NCBI RefSeq assembly: GCF_042663585.1
Contig: NZ_JBHTAN010000006.1
Coordinates: 1,488,001-1,552,000 of the forward strand
DNA from: Natranaeroarchaeum sp042663585
Lineage (GTDB): Archaea; Halobacteriota; Halobacteria; Halobacteriales; Natronoarchaeaceae
Direction of reading: 5' to 3'
DNA: 64,000 bases
The notes below the pieces were generated by a model. That model was not told the DNA's origin and ran no database searches. It saw only the letters and a list, made by a program, of their open reading frames with translations. Positions 8,227 through 15,272 of this stretch are shown piece by piece; position 1 is the first letter of the stretch, and each line of letters opens with the position of its first letter. The position numbers and the translations under genes are program-made.

Positions 8227-9438
8227 ATGCCGCTCTTCGATCGAGATACGACTATCTTTCAGGACGAAGATGTCCTCCGAGAGGACTATCAGCCTGATTC
8301 GATCCAGGAGCGTGACGAGGAGCTCGACGCCTACAAGACCGCCCTGCAACCTGTGGTGAACGGTGCCCAGCCCCGAAACATCTTCCTGTACGGGAAGACG
8401 GGCGTGGGAAAGACCGTTGCAACGCGGTACCTGCTGGACCACCTCCAGCGAGACGTCGCCGAGTACGACGACGTCGATCTATCGATCGTCTGGTTGAACT
8501 GCAACAATCTGACGTCGTCGTATCAGGTCGCCGCCAACCTCGTCAACGAACTCCGCGGGCCGAACGAGCAGATCAGCACGACAGGCTACCCCCAGCAAAC
8601 GATTTTCGACATGCTCTACAGCGAGTTGGATTCGCTGGGTGAGACCGTACTGATCGTCCTCGACGAAATCGACCATATCGGTGACGACGACGACTTACTG
8701 TACGAGTTGCCGCGCGCTCGTGCGAACGGCTACCTCTCACAGGGAAAGCCGGGAATCATCGGTATCAGCAACGATTTTAGTTTCCGAACGGGACTCTCAC
8801 CGAAGGTCAAGGACACGCTGTGTGAAGAGGAGATTCACTTCTCGCCCTACGTCGCTAACGAACTCGAATCGATCCTCCAGCAGCGTGCACAGAACGCGCT
8901 TCACGAAAACGTGCTTGCCGACGGCGTCCTGCCACTGTGTGCCGCCCTCGCCGCACAAGATACCGGCAGTGCCCGCCAGGCTCTCGATCTGCTGTACAAG
9001 GCGGGCGATCTCGCTCGCTCGCAAGACGTCGAGGGAGTCGAGGAAAAACACGTCAGGGACGCCCAGCGAGCGCTCGAACGCGGTCGGATCAAACAGGGGA
9101 TGGTCGACCTCACCCAGCACGGTCACCTCTCGCTCGTCGCCGTGTTGAGTCTTGCTCTCGAAGAGGAGACGCCCGCACGTGTACGCGAGATCTATCCACG
9201 GTACCGTTCAGCGGCCGAGTACGTCGGTACGAACCCACTGGTTCGACGACGTATGCACGACCACCTTTCGGACCTCGCTATGCAGGGGATCCTCTCACGA
9301 AACACGCGCAACGAAGGACGGGCCGGAGGGAAGTACTACGTTTACGATCTCGACGTCGCAGTCGACATGGTACTAGACGTAATCGAGGACCTGGAGACGG
9401 TTGACCTGCCGCCCGACGTGCTTCGGCAGGCGCCCTGA
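8227..9438 (+). CDS. cdc6: Orc1/Cdc6 replication initiator
   Basis: A 403-residue AAA+ initiator with Walker A GKTGVGKT at 56-63, Walker B VLIVLDEID at 141-149 and a sensor-1 'GISND' segment. A C-terminal winged helix (about 315-400) contains the DNA-binding part. The start at 8227 (MPLFDRD) was chosen because it has the typical family N-terminus and leaderless spacing from TTTTAT at 8195-8200; ATGs at 8191 and 8215 are in frame but less likely. It loads MCM at ORBs, and its gene is flanked by ORB-like repeats on both sides. Haloarchaea carry several paralogues. Confidence 0.96.
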   Translation: MPLFDRDTTIFQDEDVLREDYQPDSIQERDEELDAYKTALQPVVNGAQPRNIFLYGKTGVGKTVATRYLLDHLQRDVAEYDDVDLSIVWLNCNNLTSSYQVAANLVNELRGPNEQISTTGYPQQTIFDMLYSELDSLGETVLIVLDEIDHIGDDDDLLYELPRARANGYLSQGKPGIIGISNDFSFRTGLSPKVKDTLCEEEIHFSPYVANELESILQQRAQNALHENVLADGVLPLCAALAAQDTGSARQALDLLYKAGDLARSQDVEGVEEKHVRDAQRALERGRIKQGMVDLTQHGHLSLVAVLSLALEEETPARVREIYPRYRSAAEYVGTNPLVRRRMHDHLSDLAMQGILSRNTRNEGRAGGKYYVYDLDVAVDMVLDVIEDLETVDLPPDVLRQAP

Positions 9439-9540
9439 TCCTGTCGGTGCTCACGTCATCTTCGAGCGCATTCGACTGTTACTCTCGTCGCTTTTCGCCT
9501 TTCGCCTGAGTTGATTCTACCCTCATTCCATATCATCCCT

Positions 9541-9815
9541 ACCACCCTGTCCTCATCTGCCATCAGCCCAATCACCCCACCCACCCCACCCACCCCCGCC
9601 TGTTCCCAAGAACACTCGACAAAGTGGGGTGGGGGTGTTAGTATCCATCAGTAAAATGACTTTTTATCGACGAATACTCGACCCGATTCGGGGTCGTTCA
9701 CACCCCACCCCCACCTCTGCAAGTAAACACTGGACAAGGTGGGGTGGGAGGGTCGGGATATCGGTCCAATCACACACCACCCTCACCCGTGCGAACACTC
9801 GACAAAGTGGGGGGA
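9541..9815 (+). repeat. Origin-recognition-box-like repeats, downstream block
   Basis: Direct-orientation copies occur at 9611-9637 (AACACTCGACAAAGTGGGGT plus G-string), 9725-9752 (AACACTGGACAAGGTGGGGT plus G-string), 9794-9814 (AACACTCGACAAAGTGGGGG) and a degenerate one at 9672-9692. C-strings lie at 9571-9597 and 9701-9715. The array fills the 468-nt gap after cdc6, which holds no gene. The two CACTCGACAAAGTGGGG copies are the closest to consensus in the whole region. Confidence 0.8.
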
Positions 9816-9887
9816 CTCTGTGGTTCGTTCGGGAGACAAAGCATCTATCCGCCGTTCTGGATCCACGACATTTACAGGCGAGTGCGT

Positions 9888-9902
9888 AATTATATATAAT
9901 TA
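9888..9902 (+). promoter_or_regulatory. AT palindrome / strong TATA element
   Basis: AATTATATATAATTA, a perfect palindrome, lies 5 nt before a GTG (9907) of a small membrane protein gene. From its centre the expected transcription start is about 9920, which favours the second in-frame GTG at 9928. Confidence 0.55.
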
Positions 9903-9906
9903 GATC

Positions 9907-10116
9907 GTGGCCTCACGATACGATATCGTGCTCGGTACCTTGCCAGCGCTCGCGGTTAGCGGCATGATCGTCGAGGGTGTTGCCCGCCTGCTCAAATCGA
10001 GCGTCGGTGTGAGGACCGGCGTGCTGGAACTGCCGCTGGTTCTCATCGGCCTGCTCGCCGCCCTGTCGTTGGTATGTCACGAGGTCTTCGTCGACCCGCC
10101 AGTAGAAAACCACTGA
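9907..10116 (+). CDS. Small two-helix membrane protein, uncharacterised
   Basis: A 69-residue protein with two hydrophobic segments (about 9-27 and 40-58) and a polar C-terminus. The first start is GTG at 9907. A TATA palindrome at 9888-9902 would put the transcript start near 9920, so an in-frame GTG at 9928 (62 residues) may be the real one. An inverted repeat CACGAT-n5-ATCGTG (9914-9930) spans the start region and could be an operator. I do not recognise the family. Confidence 0.55.
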   Translation: MASRYDIVLGTLPALAVSGMIVEGVARLLKSSVGVRTGVLELPLVLIGLLAALSLVCHEVFVDPPVENH

Positions 10117-10130
10117 GAACCCGGATTGCT

Positions 10131-10310
10131 GTGCTCGGCAGAACGTTAACCACCAATCACAGAACGTTAACCACCGGTCACCTCTGCTTGGCGGAACCTC
10201 GACCACCGGTCACCTCTGCTTGGCGGAACCTCAACCACCGGTCACCTCTGCATGGCGGAACCTCAACCACCGGTCACCTCTGCTCGGCAGAACATCGACC
10301 GCGAACCACA
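10131..10310. repeat. 32-bp tandem repeat array upstream of rpl37ae
   Basis: CCACCGGTCACCTCTGC begins at 10171, 10203, 10235 and 10267, an exact 32-bp period, each followed by a TGGCGGAACCTCAA-like spacer. Degenerate half-units (GAACGTTAACCACC) precede it from 10141. The array fills most of the space between the small membrane protein and rpl37ae. Confidence 0.85.
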
Positions 10311-10389
10311 GTGCCAGACCGCCCAGCAGGAGGCCGCACCAGCCCAACTCAAAGGGTTTATCAGGTCGCTCGAACTATAAATCGACACT

Positions 10390-10656
10390 ATGGCCAAAGG
10401 CAAACGAGGACAAACCGGTAGTGCCGGACGCTTCGGCGCTCGGTACGGTCGCGTCGCACGGAAACGCGTCTCCGAAATCGAAGCCGATATGGAAAACGCC
10501 ACCGTCGACGGTGACGATGTCAAGCGCGTCGGTACAGGTATCTGGATCAACGAGGAAACCGGCGAGAAGTTCACCGGTGGCGCGTACCGACCCGACACGC
10601 CGGCAGGTCGTGGCGTGAAACGATCGATCCGCGCTGCACTCTCCGAGGACGAGTAA
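10390..10656 (+). CDS. rpl37ae: 50S ribosomal protein L37Ae (eL43), cysteine-free form
   Basis: An 88-residue eL43 with the family N-terminus (GRFGARYGR), the GTGIW core at 48-52 and the FTGGAY...TP...R segment. The two CxxC pairs that make the zinc ribbon in the family are absent: the protein contains no cysteine, and 'DGDDVKRVGTGIWINEETGEKF' occupies the site. It heads a cluster with rpoP, pcc1, prefoldin beta and DUF3194, a conserved archaeal translation/transcription neighbourhood. Confidence 0.92.
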   Translation: MAKGKRGQTGSAGRFGARYGRVARKRVSEIEADMENATVDGDDVKRVGTGIWINEETGEKFTGGAYRPDTPAGRGVKRSIRAALSEDE

Positions 10657-10658
10657 CG

Positions 10659-10793
10659 ATGTCGTACAAGTGCTCGCGCTGCAAGCGTGACGTCGAGCTC
10701 GACGAGTACGGGGGGGTCCGTTGTCCCTACTGCGGGCACCGTGTACTTCTCAAAGAGCGGAGCCGCGATCTGAAGGAAGTAAGCGTCAAATAA
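10659..10793 (+). CDS. rpoP: DNA-directed RNA polymerase subunit P (Rpo12)
   Basis: A 44-residue zinc-ribbon subunit of RNA polymerase (MSYKCSRCKRDVEL...). The zinc cysteines are C5, C8, C22 and C25, followed by a basic tail. It starts 2 nt after the rpl37ae stop and is too short to appear in many gene calls. Its intact zinc site contrasts with the cysteine-free L37Ae just upstream. Confidence 0.95.
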   Translation: MSYKCSRCKRDVELDEYGGVRCPYCGHRVLLKERSRDLKEVSVK

Positions 10794-10814
10794 ACGCTGT
10801 CCACGGAACTATCG

Positions 10815-11084
10815 ATGGGCGCGTTCGTGCACGAGGCGACGTACACTTTTGCGTACGAGTCGACTGCGACTGCAACGCTCGTGGAGCGGAGCGTCCGCCC
10901 CGAAATCGGAGATATCGAAGACGACCGGTCGACCGTCGCCCTTACCCGCGAGGAAGCCACCCTCGAGGTCGCTGTCGAAGCGGCCGATCTGGTTGCACTC
11001 CGGGCAGCCTCGAACACCTGGCTGACGCTCATCGACGTGGCTGAATCCAGTGCAGGCTGTGGCCAACCGACTCCGAACGGATAA
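10815..11084 (+). CDS. pcc1: KEOPS complex subunit Pcc1 family protein
   Basis: An 89-residue Pcc1-like protein: two strands ('EATYTFAYES', 'ATLEVAVEAADLVALRAASNTWLTLI'), a helix and a Ser/Ala-rich end. Pcc1 dimerises Kae1 in the KEOPS complex that makes t6A37 in tRNA. The location between rpoP and prefoldin beta is a standard archaeal context. A second Pcc1-family gene lies at 61625-61876. Confidence 0.82.
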   Translation: MGAFVHEATYTFAYESTATATLVERSVRPEIGDIEDDRSTVALTREEATLEVAVEAADLVALRAASNTWLTLIDVAESSAGCGQPTPNG

Positions 11085-11179
11085 CGACGCAAATCAGGCC
11101 CAGTCCCCGCGTAGAAGCCGGATATTGGCGCGCAGTTACAATGACGGGGTTTTTCCGTCCGGACCACTACCTCAGAAGT

Positions 11180-11563
11180 ATGCAAGGCAACCTACCGCCG
11201 GAAGCACAAGAGAAACTCGAACAGCTACAGGACCTTCAGGAGACCGCACAGCAGGTCGCCGCTCAGAAGAACGAAGCCGAGTCACAGCTCAACGAGGCCG
11301 AGACGGCGCTCGACGAGCTCGAAGACATCGACGAGGAGACCGTCATGTACCGAGAAGTCGGCGAGCTACTCGTCGAGACGGACTACGAGACCGCAAACGA
11401 GGACCTCGAAGAGAAGGTCGACAGCCTCGAAATTCGTGTCGAAACCCTGACCAAACAGGAAGAGCGCGTTCAGGAGCAGTTCGAGGAAATGCAGGAAGAG
11501 CTCGAAGAGATGCTCGGCGGCGGCCCCGGCGGCGCACCGATGGGCGGCCCCGGCGGCGCGTAA
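11180..11563 (+). CDS. pfdB: Prefoldin subunit beta
   Basis: A 127-residue coiled-coil chaperone subunit. Two long helices (about 8-45 and 75-115) flank the hairpin 'ETVMYREVGELLVE', and the C-terminus is a Gly/Pro-rich tail (GGGPGGAPMGGPGGA). The ATG at 11180 (MQGNLPPEAQ) gives the family N-terminus; an upstream start at 11141 would add 13 unrelated residues. It works with prefoldin alpha to hand unfolded proteins to the thermosome. Confidence 0.95.
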   Translation: MQGNLPPEAQEKLEQLQDLQETAQQVAAQKNEAESQLNEAETALDELEDIDEETVMYREVGELLVETDYETANEDLEEKVDSLEIRVETLTKQEERVQEQFEEMQEELEEMLGGGPGGAPMGGPGGA

Positions 11564-11572
11564 GCGACACCG

Positions 11573-11815
11573 ATGCCAACCGACGAGGAGGTCGTTCAGA
11601 CGGCCGCTGAAGCCGCTGAGGGGTTGATCTTCTCGCGGCTCAAGAACTCGAACGTCAAAGACGTCGATGTGACGGTCACTTTCGAGGACGGCGTCCTCGA
11701 TGTCGATGTCTATCTCAATGCACCCGAAGCAGGCGAGGACGAGCAGGCTGTCGCGGACGAGGCCGCGCTCGCCGCTCGTTCTGCGGTCGACGAACTGTTC
11801 GACGAAGCGTCGTGA
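11573..11815 (+). CDS. DUF3194 family protein
   Basis: An 80-residue acidic protein with the alpha-beta-beta-alpha pattern of DUF3194 (helix, 'DVDVTVTFEDGVLDVDVYL' strands, helix). It lies 9 nt after prefoldin beta, its usual archaeal neighbour. Function is unknown; a role near protein folding or translation is suggested only by context. About 237 nt without a gene follow. Confidence 0.8.
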   Translation: MPTDEEVVQTAAEAAEGLIFSRLKNSNVKDVDVTVTFEDGVLDVDVYLNAPEAGEDEQAVADEAALAARSAVDELFDEAS

Positions 11816-12052
11816 CGTACGGGCCTCCCGCCGACCCGACGCTTCGTGGATCTTTTCGGAGCAGATCTCTCTTTCAGCACGGTGCTTCTCCGCAGACCAT
11901 ATGACCATCACCAGCATTCGGGCCTGAGTAGTACCACCCAGGGCCGAGACGAGGGAGATGCTGAACAGTAGGATTTCCTGCTCTCGTGTGAGAGAGATCT
12001 CGTCCTGAGGAAATACGTCGAAAAGAACGGTCCTCTCGAAGCGCGTGGTGCG

Positions 12053-12604
12053 TTACTCCTCGCAGATCGCGCGGAAGTTCTCGAACACTTCTTCGCCCTC
12101 CTCGGTGTGAGCGACCTCCGGATGCCACTGAACGCCGTAGAGATCCCGATCCGTATCGCTCATCGATTCGACGCCACAGACATCACTTCTGCCCGTCAAC
12201 TCGAACCCGTCCGGTAGTTCCTTGACCTCGTCAGCATGGCTAGCCCAGACGCGAGTTTCCGGGTGAAGCGATCCGACTAGCGGATCCTCTTCGTCGAGCA
12301 GTTCCACGGTGACATCTGCGTAGCCGCCGTACTCGCCGCCACCGACGCGGCCACCGAGTTCGTCAGCGATGATCTGCATGCCGAGACAGATCCCCAGTAC
12401 GGGGAGATCCATCTCCAGGTACTCGACCGAACGTCCGATGTCGTCGATGTCGGGGCCGCCCGAGAGGACGAGTCCGTCGGCGTCGATCTCTTCGGGTGGC
12501 GTCGTGTTGTCGATCATTTCCGTGTCGATTCCCATGTCCCGGAGCGCGCGCTGCTCCAGATGGGTGAACTGGCCGTGGTTGTCGACCACGTCGATCTTCG
12601 TCAT
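12053..12604 (-). CDS. guaAa: GMP synthase, glutamine amidotransferase subunit
   Basis: A 183-residue class I amidotransferase with nucleophile Cys73 in GICLGMQ and the His161/Glu163 pair in QWHPE. It supplies ammonia to the separate ATP-pyrophosphatase subunit for XMP to GMP; archaea keep these subunits on separate genes and the partner is not in this window. The length matches the stand-alone archaeal subunit. Confidence 0.95.
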   Translation of the reverse strand: MTKIDVVDNHGQFTHLEQRALRDMGIDTEMIDNTTPPEEIDADGLVLSGGPDIDDIGRSVEYLEMDLPVLGICLGMQIIADELGGRVGGGEYGGYADVTVELLDEEDPLVGSLHPETRVWASHADEVKELPDGFELTGRSDVCGVESMSDTDRDLYGVQWHPEVAHTEEGEEVFENFRAICEE

Positions 12605-12794
12605 TGGCAGGCGGTACTCGCGCAGCGAATAAAAGGCGTCCGAATACGGTTAGACTGGCGAGGGCGTCTCGACAGACGCGGTGCCACCGACGCCCGAGCA
12701 GATACAACACTTCAGGACCGTCCACGTCTGAAACACCGTGTCAGTTGTCCTCAGTGTCCATACCATTAACACGGTGGACGACTATCCCTGAGAT

Positions 12795-12935
12795 ATGATA
12801 TCCGAGCGGCTCTCTCGGTTCGATCATCCAGCGTGGCTCACCGCTGCCAGCACACTGATCGCGTGGGGCGTTATCCTGCTTGGGGTGTTCGTGGTCCTGT
12901 TCGTTGTCCCATATCTCGTCGTGACGCTACTCTGA
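12795..12935 (+). CDS. Small single-helix membrane protein
   Basis: A 46-residue ORF (MISERLSRFDHPAWLT...) with one hydrophobic helix of about 25 residues ending at the C-terminus. The N-terminus is polar and the third positions are GC-biased. ATG 12795 lies about 20 nt downstream of the AT-containing stretch 12760-12775. No family function is known to me; the CBS-domain gene downstream is separate. Confidence 0.55.
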   Translation: MISERLSRFDHPAWLTAASTLIAWGVILLGVFVVLFVVPYLVVTLL

Positions 12936-13022
12936 GGGGTGGCGACCGAAGGGACGGGAGGTTTGCGATTCATACTCTTTTCCTGAATAAAAGCTATTAC
13001 GTAGGTTCTCGAACGGACACTT

Positions 13023-13421
13023 ATGCAGGTAAAAAAGTGCATGACATCGCCAGTCGTTACGGTCGATCCGGACGCGACCTTACACGAGGCGATGGGTACG
13101 ATGCTGGAGAACCGTATCGGAAGCGTCGTTGTGACGGGGACAGAACCGGTCGGCATCCTCACACGCTCTGACGTGTTACGATCGATCTACCAGGATGGAT
13201 CCACGGTCACGGAACGAGCGGTCGAGGAGACGATGAGCGAGGATTTGGTTACCATCGGTCCGACGGATTCAGTTGATAGAGCGCTTCACAAGATGAAAGC
13301 CAACGAAATCAAGAAGCTACCGGTGGTCGGAACCCAACTTGTCGGGATAGTGACACTGACCGATATCGCCAGAAACCAGTCGGAACGAGTTATCAAAGTA
13401 ACGGATACTCGCCCCGACTGA
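13023..13421 (+). CDS. CBS-pair domain protein
   Basis: A 132-residue protein made of two CBS motifs (about 3-60 and 70-125) with typical 'GILTRSDVLR' and 'GIVTLTDIAR' ends. Stand-alone CBS pairs bind adenosine nucleotides and usually regulate partner enzymes or channels; the partner is not apparent. A TATA-like CTGAATAAAAG lies about 35-45 nt upstream. Confidence 0.88.
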   Translation: MQVKKCMTSPVVTVDPDATLHEAMGTMLENRIGSVVVTGTEPVGILTRSDVLRSIYQDGSTVTERAVEETMSEDLVTIGPTDSVDRALHKMKANEIKKLPVVGTQLVGIVTLTDIARNQSERVIKVTDTRPD

Positions 13422-13527
13422 TCGGCTATCGTCTAGGAAATTTCCCGAACTGCGGCGTTTCCGGCTACCAGTATATCGGTCGAGAGGTCGACAAAAAACG
13501 ATCCGCTGCTACGCAGAACCGGCCAGA

Positions 13528-14742
13528 TCAGGCGAACGTCTTCGAGACGTCGTCGTTCTCGCTTTCCTTCTGGATTTTGTCCCAGGCGCTTTCGAAGTCC
13601 GTCATTCGGATATCCGTTCGGTCCTCGCGGATAGCGAACATCCCGGCTTCGGTACAGATCGCCTTGACGTCCGCACCGCTTGCCTCGTGGGCCATCTCGG
13701 CTAGCTGGCCGAAGTCGACGTCGTCGGCGACGTTCATGTCGCGGGTGTGGATCTGGAAGATGATCTCGCGGCCCTCGGTATCGGGCTTTGGCACTTCGAT
13801 GAGGCGGTCGAACCGGCCGGGGCGCAGAATCGCCCGGTCGAGCATGTCGAAGCGGTTCGTCGCGGCGATGATCCGAACGTCGCCGCGGTCCTCGAAGCCG
13901 TCCATCTCGCTCAGTAACTGCATCATCGTCCGCTGGACCTCGGCGTCGCCGGAGGTCTTCGACTCGGTTCGCTTGGAGGCGATCGCGTCGATCTCGTCGA
14001 TGAACAGCACGGCTGGCTGGTTTTCGCGGGCGACCTCGAAGAGGTCACGCACGAGTTTCGCCCCCTCGCCGATGAACTTGTGGACGAGTTCGGAGCCGGC
14101 CATTTTGATGAAGGTGGCGTCGGTCTGGTTGGCCACTGCCTTCGCGAGCATCGTCTTGCCGGTCCCCGGTGGGCCGTAAAGCAGAACGCCGCTCGGCGGC
14201 TCGATACCGACGTCGTCGAACGCGTCGGGCTTTTTGAGCGGCATCTCGACGGTCTCGCGGACCTCGTTGATCTGCTCTTCGATGCCGCCGATGTCCTCGT
14301 AGGTGACGTCGGGCGACTCGTCGACTTCCATCACGCGTGCGCGAACGTCGGTCTCGCTGTCGAGCTTTTTGACGATAGAGAGCGAGTTGTTGACAGCGAC
14401 CCTGTCGTCGGGCTCCAGATCGTCAAGCATCTCCTCGGTGACCTCGGTCAGAGCCTCCTGGTTGTTGCCGTGTTGTTTGATGATGACGCCGTCCTCGGAG
14501 AGCTCTTGCACCGTCGCGACGAACAGGGGCGACTGCTTGAGTTTCTTGTTCTCGTGAGTGAGCCGTTCGAGTTTCTGCTGGTACTTGTTGTTCTCAGCGT
14601 TCGCGTCCAGTAGCTTATCCCGCATTTCCTCGTTCTGTGACTCGAGGACCTCGAGGCGCTCTCGTAGTGCCTCGATTTTCTCCCGCTGTGACGCCTCCTC
14701 CTCATCGTAAGGAAGGTCGACGTCCTCCACAGTATCGGTCAT
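13528..14742 (-). CDS. pan: Proteasome-activating nucleotidase (PAN)
   Basis: A 404-residue AAA+ ATPase that unfolds substrates into the 20S proteasome. An N-terminal coiled coil (about 15-72) is followed by an OB domain with 'SPLFVATVQEL' and an AAA+ domain with GPPGTGKT near 190 and the Walker B 'LFIDEIDAI' near 247. The C-terminus ends in Thr-Phe-Ala, a Phe variant of the HbYX gate-opening motif. TTATGA at 14763-14770 (minus strand) gives a leaderless promoter. Confidence 0.95.
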   Translation of the reverse strand: MTDTVEDVDLPYDEEEASQREKIEALRERLEVLESQNEEMRDKLLDANAENNKYQQKLERLTHENKKLKQSPLFVATVQELSEDGVIIKQHGNNQEALTEVTEEMLDDLEPDDRVAVNNSLSIVKKLDSETDVRARVMEVDESPDVTYEDIGGIEEQINEVRETVEMPLKKPDAFDDVGIEPPSGVLLYGPPGTGKTMLAKAVANQTDATFIKMAGSELVHKFIGEGAKLVRDLFEVARENQPAVLFIDEIDAIASKRTESKTSGDAEVQRTMMQLLSEMDGFEDRGDVRIIAATNRFDMLDRAILRPGRFDRLIEVPKPDTEGREIIFQIHTRDMNVADDVDFGQLAEMAHEASGADVKAICTEAGMFAIREDRTDIRMTDFESAWDKIQKESENDDVSKTFA

Positions 14743-14910
14743 TGTCGATGTTAGGGCGTTGGTTCATAAGAGGCTTCGGGTCAGCCAAATCCGGAGCGGC
14801 AAAGCGGACCGCGGCCGAAAATGGCTTATAGATCGCCTCCACAATATTCCATCTAGTAATAATTCGAAAGGGACAATATTATTAGCTTGTATGTCCAAGC
14901 GGAGATAACG

Positions 14911-15180
14911 ATGAGTACACCAGAGCCTGCCAGCGTAGAAGCACCGGACGCCGACGCGAGTTGGGACGACGTCCGTGACCTGCCGCCGAGCGCCAAACTC
15001 GTCGCGAAAGTGCTCGAATACAACGATACCCTGACTCAGAGCCAACTAGCCGAGGAGACGTTGCTGCCCGCACGAACTGTTCGCTATGCGCTGAACCGAC
15101 TTGAGGAACAGGACGTCGTCGCTTCGCGGTTTTCCTTCTCCGATGCGCGAAAGCGTCTCTACACGCTCGATATCGAGTAG
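14911..15180 (+). CDS. MarR-like winged-helix DNA-binding protein
   Basis: An 89-residue protein whose C-terminal two thirds is a winged helix: 'LTQSQLAEETLLPARTVRYALNRLEEQDVV' is the helix-turn-helix and 'SFSDARKRLYTL' the wing. An acidic N-terminal tail precedes it. The start at 14911 was chosen over an in-frame ATG at 14887; a TATA-like CAATATTATTAG sits at 14873-14886. It lies upstream of mre11-rad50 on the same strand; the target is unknown. Confidence 0.85.
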   Translation: MSTPEPASVEAPDADASWDDVRDLPPSAKLVAKVLEYNDTLTQSQLAEETLLPARTVRYALNRLEEQDVVASRFSFSDARKRLYTLDIE

Positions 15181-15272
15181 CCGACCTGTGGATACCCCTT
15201 CTCGTGAGGCAGGCCTTTTACTTTCACTCCGGTCGCGGAACCGTCTTAAGAGAGCCAGCATAATTGCTTGCC

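Noticed and set aside
10131..10310. CRISPR array
   Set aside because: Units are contiguous tandem copies with no unique spacers and no cas genes nearby; the same holds for the arrays at 1471 and 31538.
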